From Grifola frondosa (Eukaryota > Basidiomycota > Agaricomycetes > Polyporales > Grifolaceae), in contig LUGG01000044.1 of NCBI GenBank assembly GCA_001683735.1, positions 186,001-250,000 of the forward strand: a stretch of DNA of 64,000 nt, read 5' to 3'. The translations under genes and the position numbers were made by a program. Shown here piece by piece: positions 21,535-33,801 of this stretch (positions within the stretch are counted from its first letter, which is position 1; every line of letters starts with the position of its first letter). The notes under the pieces were generated by a model, which worked only from the letters and a program-made list of their open reading frames with translations, was not told the origin of the DNA and ran no database searches.

Positions 21535-24511
21535 CTATCCTAACAATACTATGAGCTGTTGATTGCATACAATTAAATGATCTTTACTTACCTTAGAGCA
21601 GATACAATTTCGACATAATTCACATAGTGGCCGAAGGCACACCCGATGCGACACTGGCAGGCTGGGAGATAGAGGGCACACCCGATGTAGTGCCGGACTG
21701 GGGGGCACAGCCGATGCAGCGCCGGGCTGGGAGGGCACAGCCGACGCAGCGCCGGGCTGGGAGAGTACAGCTGACGCAGCGCCGGGCTGCGAGACAGACT
21801 GTATGCTATCTATGGTGCCGGTCTGAGAAACGGAGGGCACGCTCGACGTTGACGATTTCTGAGGGCAATGTTAGCATCGCATAATATACAAGGAATGATG
21901 GTTACCAGTGCTTTGGCCTGAGCCACAAAGGAATTCTTTGCAGCCTTGGACAGGCTCTTCCAAAATGCCTCGAACTGCTCCTTGGTCCCACCTGGGTTGT
22001 TTGTGATCCATTCGTGGCCACAAACATGCCTGTGTTGGGGGGAGATCATCATATATCGATTGCAGCAATAAACATTGTACTTACTTTCCCGATACAGTGG
22101 TTCCAGGCCACAATGCAGGCTTCGGTTTCTTAGCGCGGCCCTTGCGCGATGCAACTTCGGTCCCCACATTTAATGCACCGGCAGGTATGCCAGTGGCAGC
22201 GGGCATGCTGGCTGCGACGGCAGGCGTGCTGGCTGCGACGGCGGGCATGCTGGCAGCGGCGGCAGGCGTGCTCGCAGTGGCAGCGGCGGTGCTAGCTACA
22301 GTGGCAGGTGTGCTGACGGTGGCAGCGAGCGTGCTGGCTGTGACGGCAGGCATGCTGGCGGCGCGGCGGCAGTGCTAGCTGCAGCAGTGGCGGCAGGCAT
22401 GCTGGTGGTGGCGGGTGTGGCGGGGTGAGAGGTCATCGGCAGGAGTGGACCCCCGGAGATGCTTTGCCCGAGCCAGGTCGGATCTGGCATGATTCTGGTG
22501 GGTATGGCTGATATGGAGAGTGCGAGTTCAGCAAGTGATGGAATTGCTCGTGGTGCGGCCGCCGCAGGCAATGTCACTGCTGCAGAAGGTGTGGCCATTG
22601 CAGAAGGTGTCGCCGCTTCGGAAGGCACAGCCGCCGCAGAAGGTGCAGTGGTTGCAGAAGGTGCGGCGGTGGTTGCAGAAGGTGCGGCGGCAGTTGCAGA
22701 AGGTGCAGCAGCGGTTGCAGAAGATGTTGCCGCTGCAGAAGGTCCGGCCATCGCAGAAGACGTTGCTGCTGCCACAGAAGGTGCAGCCGTTGCAGAAGAT
22801 ATTGCCGCCGCAGAAGGTGCGGCCATTGCAGAAGGTGCGGCCACCGCAGAAGGTGTCATCGCCGCAGAAGGTGCTGTCGACATGGAGGGAGTTGTAGCTG
22901 TGAGAGAGACCGTCAATGCAGATGGCGCTGTAAACGTCGAGGTGTTTACTGCTTGAGCGTGCAGTGCAGCTTCAGGTCCCCACGATAGTGAAGCACTGAG
23001 ACAAGAATTAGCATGATTACTATAAATGAAGTAAAACGTACAGGGGGCTCGTTGATACCGCTGAACGGCTTCGCTTGGCAGAACCTACGGCAGAGACTGA
23101 AGGGCCACGTTTGCGTTGATGTCGGCCTGGCGGTTCAACTTCTGATGAATCCGTCGAAGAGGAAAAAGGTGTGCTTGATGCTCATTTCTTCTCGGCCTTC
23201 TTCTCCGCTCGCGTGATGTTCCCCTTGAACGTATTGTAAAAGTGAGCTGCGGCGCAATGGACCTTCCAGTGAGCCGGCTCGTCACAGAGCCGGAATTCCT
23301 CGAACTCGCTTTCGATTTCGCCTTCAACGTAGCGGGCAGCCTGGATCCCAGCTTTCCCCCAGCTCTCTGGGGCTAGGCTGTGTCTAATTAGCTCAGAAAA
23401 CACCTGCTTAAACCGAGAACGGATTTCGTCAACACGATGAGCTAAGATTACCGTACCATCTCGACTTTCGAGGTATTAGAAGTGCTTGTTGTAAGAAAGC
23501 CGCTTGCCGCGCCCGCCCTTGGTGTTGGATCCATCGGAGTTATCGAACATAGCGTCGTTATCTTCGTCCTTCGGTTTTTCGCATTGCTTCCAGTATTTGA
23601 CATTTGGATATGTGCGGCGGTCAAGAGTCGGAAGCGGTGACCGTATGACGAGACCAGTTGTGGTGCTGGTGGCTGATGGATAGGGCTCAGATGAGGGTAG
23701 TGGGCCAAAGCCTAAGGAGGAGGTCGGCTGGAGGATGCTAATCGGAGAAGAACTCGCCGTTGTAGGTGGCGTAGGCAAAAGAGCGCTCGGGATTGGAATA
23801 GACGAGGTTAGAGCGCGGGGAACAACAGCAACAAGATCTCGAACGAATCCACTGAAATGACGAAAATTCAGCAAAAAAAAATCTAATGCAGATAAGAGAA
23901 CGCGTACCGAAGCATCGAGTTTTCCACCTCAAGCACAATGACGCGATGCTCTAAAGGTGGGGGACGATGTCCGCGTGATTGGTGGTTCATCTGTAGGATG
24001 TAGGAGGATCAACGCAATCGTGAACTTAGGTGCCGGATGAACATACCAGTAAGGATGGGCGATCGGAGGAAGAATCAGCATCGGAATCACCGAAGTGAAC
24101 GTAACGTCGCTCGGCAGAGACGTGATGATTGTAGGATTTGTGCGTTTGGATCATCGGAGACTGCATGTGAGGCGGAAGTGAAGAATCATATGAAATTGAT
24201 GACTCGCGCGAGAGAGGAGGTGGAAATGAGATGTCCTTGCATGGGCCTTCACGGGAGTATGGAAATCCCACCTGATCCTCAGTTAGAGCCTGCTGGCGAT
24301 ACTCGTAGGGATTGTGAGCGTCGCATTTCGAGGAAGGGTAAATCAAAGAATCCTGGGAGATTGAAGAGTGGCGAGAGGAAAGAGAAACAGTCCGGCCTCC
24401 AGATACAGAGGAATCCTGAGATCCGGGGTCATAGCCAGAGCTTTCGTCAGAGATGTCATTGTCAATATCAAGACTGTAATTATGAGCGTACATGAGTGAG
24501 ATTTTGAGCAT
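21535..24511 (-). CDS. Second transposon gene, right copy
   Basis: This is the mirror of the gene at 17828-20804. It keeps the frame through the SPLPTL-D-RRTYPNVKYW junction that is shifted in the left copy. It shares both in-frame stops (TAA at 23476-23478 and the TGA near 23182) and lacks one base in the Ala-rich part near 22370, which splits that segment into 206 and 90 codons. The Ala-rich and SQPGAASAV repeat parts and the final exons are otherwise the same. Confidence 0.55.
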
Positions 24512-24597
24512 GTTGACAACACCGCTGGCGACATCTTCAACTTGTGACACTGTGATGTCACAAAGAATCTTAAGGCTACGGAATACTATACAGAGAA

Positions 24598-27500
24598 ATG
24601 TTCGAAATGGCCAACGAACAATCAACGCACCTTCTTTTCAACCACCACCATCTCGCAATGCTGCGCGATCCTCTTGACGGAACTTGGCACTGCTGCTGTG
24701 AACGCTACTGCAAAGGAATCTGGCGACAAGTTTTGAGGCAGTCACATACTCGGCATGAAATATTTCGCCAACATACTCAGCATACTCAAGACATGTGGGG
24801 ACCATATCTCTGGAAGCGAGAGATGCAGAAACAGCATGCTGCAAAGGAGGGAGGGTATGAGAGACTTGATGTGAGTGGTTAATTAATAATTATTAATCAT
24901 TCTGATTACACAAGTACAGAATACAAACCCACAGACAGGTACCACTACAGAGGCAAGTTAAGGTCCTTTGCATGCTCATATAAACTAACATGAAATATTG
25001 ATTTTCTAGACTGAGAATGAGGTAATAGTATTCTAAAGGATAGTCATTTGTTTGCTCATACATTTATTTAGACTGAACAAGAGCCACAAGGAGGTGCAGA
25101 AAGAATTGAGGATGATGATATGTACAGGTTATCAGGGCCAGTTGATGAGGTCAAAATTCATTTCATTTGATAAAGTTAGTATTAACATCAACATTTTAGT
25201 TGGATGCTGATCCAGGCAGTCAGCTTGCTCAAGAGCAAGCTGAGCATGAAGACGAGCTTATTAATGAGGAGGGATTTACCTCAGAGGATCTTTTTGCAGG
25301 TGAGACCTCTGACATGCTTATTAATGAGGAGGAATTTACCTCAGAGAATATTTTTGCAGGTGATACCTCTGATGAAGCAGGGGATATCGATATGGATGAT
25401 GAAGATACGACCACTATCTTCGAGGTTAACGTTACAGATGTACCACTCCAACCTGAGGATATCAAGTCCCAAATCAACGAGGTCGAGATTAGCAATGAAT
25501 TCATCCGACGCCTTCGAAATGCGACACTCGCTACTAGTGGCATTCCAGAGAAGGATCTGGACCGCTTGCTCAATCCGCCTCAGGCTCCACTTGATATTAG
25601 CGATCCCATCTTGCGACTCTCCCTTGACATTTATCTTGCTGTTGACAGATCCTCGAACCAAACGTACAACGACATTCGTGATGCTTTGTTGCGTTACAAT
25701 CAGTCAATCGAGATCTACACTCATGACACCATCAAGAACAAGGTCAAGGAGCTTACTGGGGTTTACTCTCTTCCAACCGACCAGTGCGTCAACACTTGTC
25801 TTGCATTTACAGGTCCCTTCGAGACAATGGACAAATGTCCAGTCTGTGGAGAAGCTCGCTATGACCCATTGAAGCCTGAGAAGAAAATTCCTCGTTGTGT
25901 TTTTCATACTATTCTTCTTGGACCACAGGTATGATTTTTCAAAGCCTGGAAATAATTCTCTTGCATGTTTTTCAAATCATTTCTTTTTGAACTACAGGTT
26001 CAGGCATCACGTCGCACCAAACAAGGTGCACAAGAGGCACAATATCGAGCCGAGGTGACAGCAAAGGCATTGGAAGAAATGTTACCTCCAGGAACTGATC
26101 CCAAGGGATTTTTGAACCAGTATGGAGATGTCCATCATGGTACTGATATATTAGAAGCTACCTATTCAGGAAACATCAGCGACAAGGACTTTGCGGTGAT
26201 GTTTTCTGTTGATGGTGCCCAGTTATATCGGAACAAGGCATCTGACTGTTGGATGTACATGTGGACTTCACTTGATCTTGCTCCAGATCTTCGCTACAAG
26301 AAAAATCGCTCCTTTCCTCGCGATTATTGGAGGCCCCTCAAAGCCCAAATATCTGGACTCATTTCTTTATCCTGGATTCTATCACGTTGCTGCCTTGCAG
26401 AATGAAGGTCTTCCTATGTGGGATGCTTGGATGGATATCACCTACATTTCTCATCCATTCACTGTTTTTGCGACCGCAGATGGTCCAGCCATGGCTTTGA
26501 TTAGCGGATTGGTTGGTCATAATGGGGCTCAGGGATGTCGATTTGTTTGCAAGCAGCGAGGTCGGCGTAAAGAAAATGGGACCCATTATTATCCAGCTGC
26601 CCTTAGGCCTATTGATTTTGATCTTCCAGGATCTAATCATGATGATTATGATCTGAATGCTATACCAGAAAAATTCTCAGAAATAACTGCAAGGTGAGTG
26701 GTTCATTACAATCATATTTTTTTCCTATTTAACTTGTTACATTAGATATAATCAACATCTCATATATCTTTCCCTATCACCAACAACCACAGAGTATAAC
26801 AAGCGCCGCTTTATAACTGGCATCTCTAGGCCAAGCATTTTCAGTGGACTCAACCCACGATATCGTCTTCCCATTCCTATCATTTTTCCAGGAGACCTGA
26901 TGCATTTGGCATGCCTCAATATCACCGATCTCATGACTAGCCTTTGGCGCGGTACACTTTCTTGTGATCCAAGTGACGACATCACTACGTGGAACTTTGC
27001 AGTTTTCAGGGACCCTATATTATGGGCAACACATGGCCATGAGGTTGTCATGGCTACTCCATATCTTCCAGGTTCATTTGACCGACCACCTCGTAACCCA
27101 GTGGAGAAAATCAACAGTGGATACAAGGCCATTGAATTTATGAACTGGGTGTATGGACTGGCACCTGCACTTCTTTATGGTATCCTCCCATTCCACTATT
27201 GGCGGAACCTGTGCAGGCTAGTTCAGGGCATTCGTTTAATCCATCAGCGAACAATCACCAGTGACCAGCTCAAACTGATCAAAGTTGTCCTTGCAGAGTT
27301 TATTCACAACTTTGAATTACTCTATTACCAGCGCAAGAGCAGCCGAATTCACTTTTGCCGACCCAGTCTACATGCACTCTCTCACCTTGCTGATCAGGTG
27401 TCACGTGTGGGCCCACCCATCTATACAACTCAATTTCCTATGGAGCGCTTCATTGGAGACCTAGGTAGCGAGATCAAACAACATTCAAACCCCTACGCCA

Positions 27501-28274
27501 ATCTCTCCCAACGTGCTGTGTCACGTGCACAAATCAATGCCTTGAAGGCCATGGTTCCAGACCTTGACCCAACTCGAGGACTCCCTTACCTTCCCTATGG
27601 AAGCAAAGATCTCGGAGATGGTTATGTTCTTCTCCGGGCCAAAGACGACAAATTTCGTGATGTTAGTCCTGGAGAGGCAGTGGTGATGAGGAGACTTTTT
27701 CCTAATGCTACTGTGGATTGGAATCCACAAGTCAGACGATGGGCTCGTCTGCGTTTGCCGAATGGTCAGGTTGCACGGTCATGGTGGAAGGAGTCTCTGA
27801 AAGCACATAACAAGGTGCGAATGGCAAGGAATGTCAAAGTGAGAGACTTTCATATGTAGCTGATAATTACTCACTGCTTGGTCCGGTCTCCTTTAGATTG
27901 TCCAATCTGAACATGTATACTTCGCCGAAGTGCAGTACTACTTCCAAGCTCGGCTGAAAAGAGATGAAGAGCCCCATCAGCTAGCAATGGTGGCTTTATT
28001 CAGTGACCCGGATGCTTTACTGGCAAGAGCATCTTATGGTGTAGTGCTCTCTTGCGTGCGACGAGTTGATGAGCATCACTTGGTTGCCATTAACGTGAAG
28101 GATATCAAGTCAGTTGTGGCCATGGTTCCACATACCGTTGATCGGGCATTCAATGCTGGCGAGTACTATCATGGAGAAAGTCCAGAGGGGAGACAACGGT
28201 ATTTTGTGTTCGAGAAACTCGGACTGGAAGTTTCAGCATTGGCAGGTGTAATTGAGATAACTGACGACAATTAA
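24598..28274 (+). pseudogene. Tnp2-type transposase, frameshifted copy
   Basis: Exons mirror the left copy: 24598-24870, 24920-24952, 25010-25021, 25072-25149, 25200-25928, 25998-26693, 26746-27838 and 27897-28274. In the sixth exon two bases are missing near 26318, just after the RYKKNRSFP motif, so the frame leaves the catalytic core and stops at 26405. The remaining exons are intact. If the two-base loss is a consensus error, this copy would also encode a full protein. Confidence 0.82.
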
Positions 28275-28329
28275 ATACTATGTACATGATTATTCACAGT
28301 CCCTCAAACATTCAGTACCATGTATGTAG

Positions 28330-29445
28330 TATCCGACAAGTGATCTATCTATGAAAATGTAATGTATCGATACCAACATCCGCAGCACGTATGCAGAGAT
28401 CGGTGGTTCACCAGAGGCAAGGGAGGGCAGTGGGTGGTGCCATGTGAACGGGAAGATGAATGGCAGCACAGCGGGCTCACCACGAACATCTGCAGTGCAT
28501 ATGGGGAGATCAGTGGCCCGCCAGAGCAAACAGCGGCATGGCGGACATGCCGCAGATGTCCGCAGTGTGTACGCGGAGATCGGCATCATGCCAGAGGTAG
28601 GGGAGGGTGGCGGGCGGCGCCATGCGAGTGAGGAAGACGAAGCGCAGCACGACGGGCTCGCCATGGACGTTCGGAGCGCGTACGAGGAAATAGATGGTGC
28701 GCCAGAGAATAGCGGCAGGCGGGCTCGCCGCAGATGTCCGCAGCGCGTACGCGGAGATCGGCGGCATGCCAGAGGTAGGGGAGGGCAGCGGGCGGCGCCA
28801 TGCGAGCAAGGAAGACAAGCGCGGCACGATGGGCTCGCCGTGGACGTTCGGAGCACGTACGAGGAAATAGACGGCGCGCCAGAATGAATAGCGGCATGGC
28901 AGGTTCACCGTGGACGTTCGGAGCGCGTACGAGGAAATAGATGGCGCGCCAGGATGAATAGCGGCATGGCGGGCTCCCCGCGGATGTCCGCAGCGCGTAC
29001 GCGGAGATCGGCGGCATGCCAGAGGTAGGGGAGGGCGGCAGGCGGCGCCATGCGAGCGAGGAAGACGAAGCGCGGCACGACGGGCTCGCCGTGGACGTTC
29101 GGAGCGCGTACGAGGAAATAGACAGCGTGCCAGAATGAATAGCGGCATGGCAGGCTCGCCGTAGACGTCCGCAGCACGTATGCGGAGATCGGTGGCCCGC
29201 CAGTGGGAATAGCGGCATGGCAGACTCGCCGCGGATGTCCGCAGCGTGTACACGAAAATAGATGGTGTGCCAGAGGTAGGGGAGGGCGGCAGGCGGCGCC
29301 ATGCAAGCGGGAAAGACCAAGGGTGGCACGTCGGGCTCACCGCGGATATCTGCAGCGCATATGCGGAAATCGATAGCTTGCCAGAGGTAGTGGAGCGGGG
29401 AAGACGAATGGGGCCACAGTGCGCTCGCCGCGGACATCCGCAGCA
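28330..29445. repeat. GC-rich degenerate minisatellite, right copy
   Basis: This is the mirror of 12246-13990, made of the same ~69-bp and ~110-bp units but about 0.65 kb shorter. Spurious long frames (up to 317 codons on the minus strand) result from the repeat and are not genes. Confidence 0.85.
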
Positions 29446-29746
29446 CGTACGCGGAGATCGCACATGCCTGGCTCTGGGGAATATTCGCTTCTTGCTTGTG
29501 CAGTCGACTCGGGCTGTTGATACAAACGGAATAGCAGTAAGTAGAACTTTGCCGTATTAGGCCAGGCTATTCGCACCGTTATCTTATCATGCATGCCCAG
29601 CGCATCGGAGACGACAAGTGGTAGCGATCGCGCGCGCGCTATGGATTTGATATTTGAAAATTGATATAAATAAATGTACATATGCTACTTGTGTATATAA
29701 AGTACCGGGTTATGCTAGGTTATGCTAGATTGACACCTCACCGGGG

Positions 29747-30012
29747 ATCAACCACTGGGGCTACGTTCAATTGGTGGTTGTGCAAAAGCTGAAGATAGTC
29801 CCTTCTTTACTGGGCATGCCAGACTCAGCCGTAAAAGGAATTGATCATTCAGTACAGAATCGTAAGCCATACAAGTCATAAGTCGTGGAGCTCACAACGT
29901 GTCTATGCAATGCAATGTTATACACGGTCATGATTTTGTCATACAGTGGTATCGAGGCCTTTAATTCCGATCCGGTGAATCCATGCACCATCGTCCGGGC
30001 TGCACCTGGCAT
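29747..30012. other. Right flank of the transposon pair
   Basis: ATCAA at 29747-29751 is the outer half of the target duplication of the right copy. No gene is recognised between it and the 3' end of the next minus-strand gene. Confidence 0.5.
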
Positions 30013-33000
30013 CTAGGACGATACCAAATAATGATACTTACTGCGCCGTTGGCTGGCATCTTGGCCGTTCGCGTGCGAAGGCCCCAATGCCTGGCGAAGC
30101 AGCAATTCCACCCGTTCACGGTCTTCACTGAGCTGCTGCATCTCATCGTGCCATCGCGCCTCGCGCTGCTCATATATCTTGCCCAGCGCACCAAGACTCC
30201 CAAGAGCGGCCTTCAGTGCGTGGCGCAAATCCTGCTCTCGCAACTCCCCATTACCTGGCGAGTCCCCTGCGGACGAGCCAGAATGGAAGATACCGCTCGA
30301 CGAGAGAAAGGCGGTGCGATCGAGCGGCGCCGTCGCTGGGAAGCAAGATGAGAAAATGTGGTACGGATGTTCGCGAGTGCGGGGAGTGGGCCAAGGAGGA
30401 GTCGCGGCGAATCGAGCGGGAAGTTAGAGCGTGCAATTTTGTAGAGTGCGAAGGAGACGCCAATAAGACTAGAGTCGCGTCCGTCTCCCGATCCAACGCC
30501 TGGAACTGGGTATAATGATGCCATGAGCACGTCTATACAAGCGCCAAGAATGATGGGACACTCACCGCTTGCACCAGTGCGTCCCAGCGCGTGTCAAATC
30601 TACGCCGGCGCCGACGAGGATTGCTCACAAACGATGGGTGGAACTCCAATTCCAGGAGGTCATCACCCTCACCTTCCTCCTCTTCATCAACCCACTCTCC
30701 CTCTTCGGCCGCTTGCGGCGACAACCCGTTTCCGTTCCCATTTCCATTTCCATTCCCGTGTCCATTCCACTCGGCGTCAATGTTCCCGCCACCCTCCAGC
30801 TCTCTGACATACTGATCCACAAATCGCTCCTCACCGGCCGTCTCCTCACCAGATGATGGCTCCGGGCTCGTCTCACGCGGCTGCGTGCTGTCCACCCGAG
30901 GCGGAGGCTTTACGCGACGCCCGTTCATCTGCTGGACACGCAGGTTCGGGGCCGGATCGCGTCGCCGTAACCCGCGCCCACGCATCGGTGGCATAGGCAG
31001 ATGCAGCGGCTCGTGGCTCGGACTTGATCGCATGCTCATCGTCGCCGCGCCTGGGCCAGCGCCTCCGCCCGCAGTCGACATGAACGTCCAGGGGTTATAG
31101 CCTGGGCCGGGGAATGGCGTGGAGGACGGGGAGAACGTCGAATCGGACGCCGACGCGAGTCCGTTGTTGAGCGCATATATCTGCATTTGGAGCGCGAGTT
31201 GTTCGCGGACGACGGCGGGGTGGTTCATATCGAAGCTTGAGGACGGCGCGTGCATAGGCGCGGCGATGGTCGAGCGTCGGATGTGCGTGAATGGGTATGG
31301 GTAAGGGGAGCCGATTTGACGATGTTCAACGTCGCTTGGCATGGCAGAGACTGCGGGAGATGGGGAGGGAGCTGCGGTATGGGTTTGTGGCGTAGGTGGG
31401 ACTGGGGCGCCAGGACGCACATTAGGAGACTGAAGGAACGCCTGGAGATAAGAGGATGTGGGATCATCGAAGACGCTTTGCATATCGTCCGGATGTTGAG
31501 GAGGGTACGTCCGTGAGTACGTCGTCCGTTGTTGCTCAGCAGCTCGGTTGCTGGAGTACTGACGGGCTGCTTCATATTGTTGTCTCGAAATATCGGGCTG
31601 TCCCTGTATCGCAGGTTGAGGTGGAGACCGGTGACCAGTCACGGGGGGTCCGGCGCCCTCAAGGTATTAACCGTGTTTTCGAACATCGTCGGGTCGAAAC
31701 TCCGCAATCCGAGTTGGTCAGTAGAACCACTGCGATGCTTCACGCGAATGGTCTTCTGGAGCTCCCCATTCGACTGTATATACTGCGCGTTGGATGAAGG
31801 ATATGGCACGTTCGACACTCCGTATTGACCCTCGCGCGGGCGGTCGGGAAGAGTAGCCGACGGCGAGCGCGGCGTAAACCCCGACTCTGATGATTCTCCG
31901 CTCTTGTTCTGGTGCAGGTGGTCCTCCGCCTCCTCTTCGTTCAACGTTTCCTCATCGTCATCATGGTGCGACTCGTACCGTGAAGCATGGCCTTCCGGAT
32001 ACACATCGGACGACGGCGTCGGAGAGCTGTGGTGGCGATCAGTGTATGCGGGCTCACGATCCACGAGGTCGTGTGCGACATCCTCTTCAGGCTCTTCTTG
32101 CACGGGAGTGAGCGGTCAGCGGGCGAGGTGCCATAGCCTGCAACAGCGGCGGCGTATGGCTCGCGAGCTTCGAAGTCGCAGGAGGTGTCAAGCGGGAAGA
32201 AGCTGAGTCCACCGCAGTTACGCTGGTGCTAGACTTGCGTGGCGCGGACGGGCTGGGTGCCTGTTGCGCTGTCGCCGCCTGATAAGAGTCTGGGACATAT
32301 TGCGTGTATGTTGCTGTGCGTTCATTGGGAGATGCCATCGGCGTCTGGTATTGCGGAGATCCGCGGTATTCAGGCGTGCGGTTGGCTGCGGAGGGTGGCT
32401 CGCCGGTATGTGACGAGAGCGAAGTCACTGTCGCAGAACGGTCGCGCGTCTTCGGGCTCTCGCGTGGAGGTTGCTCCTTGTCACGCACCTGGCGCTTCGT
32501 AGTAATTTGCCCTCCAGAGCTGCCGTCTGAGTCTTTCGGGCTCGCCCGGTCACTTGCGCGCACACGCTCTACAGCCGGGTCCCGCGCGGACTGCTGGAGA
32601 TGCAGATTGATGTTACTGGAAGCCGCACCGCCGGCATATGCGACGCCAGAAGTGCCCGCAGGATGAGAGAACTGGCCAGCGTGTGATTGCTCACGCTCAA
32701 ATTCAGCCATCAGCTCCTCAGTCACCTGCCACTTCTCGTCCGGCGTCTGGTACTGCGTGAGGAACTGTGGCGGGGGCACGCGAGTGACCGGGCGCGGGTG
32801 ATGAGGGTTCGGCGCGGTCTGTGAGGCGATTTGGGAGACAATGGGCTGGCTGAGGAGTGCAAGAGGGGCGGAGGGGAAGTGGCGCGGTCGGGACTGCGCT
32901 CACGCAGCTTGTTTGCGGTGGGAGATATGCGAGATGTAGGCGGAGGCGTATGTCGGGATTGGTGTGAAGAGTTGGACATCGTCGGGCTCGGCTGCTGGAC

Positions 33001-33753
33001 CTGACTTTGGCTCGCAAGTATTTGGCTGACGGAGGGCACGGCCGGCATAGAGTGCGCCTTGACCGCCCGCTGCCGCTCGCGGAATGTCGGCGAGGGGGAC
33101 ATTTCACGTTGTGCGATGGTCTGCATTGAGCCTGAATGTGGCAAGGAAGATAATTAGCTTCCGAGGTGAAAGGCGAAGACGAAAGCTTAATAAAGCGTGC
33201 GCAGAGGACAGACGCTGATCCGGTGCGAACAAAAGGACGCTTGATGGCTTCAGGCTTCGAGACGTAAGAGACGACACATCGGATGCATCATAACAACCTG
33301 CCCGAGACAAAGCCGTGACAGCATCGATTGTCGCTACTCTCATCGGGGACCCCTCTCGCTCGAACGGTAACATGGTGATAACATCCACAAAAGTCTATGC
33401 CGATCGAAAAGGAAACATACCTTGTGCGCTGAGATGTGCTTGTAATTTCCTAGTGCGCTGTGGGATTGACTGGACATAATATGCGGTGGTCGCAGGCGTA
33501 ACGAGAATGTGTGTTAAAGGGAGAAGAGGGTATGGCGCGTCGAAAAGGACAAACTTGGTGAGGACGCAGGATGTCGCAGCATTCATAGGTCGAGCATCGT
33601 ACTCGCGGTTCCAACGTGGCTGGGAGAGGACAGTGACAAGGACATCGCCCTGGTGGACAACGAGGTGGACGGCCATGTAAGGAAGGTCATGGTTGCCTCG
33701 AGGCTGATTACCGCTAGCACCCAGCACTCGGTCCGGACCTTCAATTCGGCCAT
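30013..33753 (-). CDS. Large disordered hypothetical protein
   Basis: The ATG at 33753 opens MAELKVRTECWVLA. An intron (about 63 bp, GTAATC to CACCAG) joins GDVLVTVLSQPRWNREYDAR, then an intron after KLQAHLSAQ joins GSMQTIAQREMSPSPTFRER. A very long Ser/Pro/Gln-rich region follows through frames at 33144-32722, 32779-32087, 32103-31639 and 31642-30560, whose joins are partly unresolved. It includes an (NG)n stretch, an acidic patch (EEEEGEGDDLLELEFHP) and RWDALVQA, spliced to FQALDRETDATLVLLASPSH. The last exon reads LREQDLRHALKAALGSLGAL and a coiled-coil-like tail to 30013. The ordered ends and conserved style suggest a real gene. No known domain or function was recognised. Confidence 0.6.
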
Positions 33754-33801
33754 TCTACCTTTTCCTGATACTTCCCCGCGGTCATGTCCGTTCTTCAACA
33801 A

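Larger units (their letters stand above)
21204..29746 (+). mobile_element. Tnp2-type DNA transposon, right copy (inverted)
   Basis: The 8,543-bp element mirrors the left copy about an axis at 21169.5 (coordinates of paired bases sum to 42339 near the centre). Comparing frames over the inner ~7 kb, I found only three length differences: one base near 22370, one base near 23622 and two bases near 26318. Outside that part it lacks the 854-bp nested insertion and about 0.65 kb of minisatellite. It ends in CACCGGGG and the flank changes abruptly there. The strand given is that of the transposase. Confidence 0.88.

Noticed and set aside
11389..29447. CRISPR array or other prokaryotic repeat system
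   Set aside because: Repeats are minisatellite units without regular unique spacers, and the genome is fungal.
11089..29746. Fold-back chimera from sequencing
   Set aside because: The outer flanks are different and diverge exactly at element ends, and the arms differ by a clean insertion and by repeat length. An artefact would mirror the flanks.
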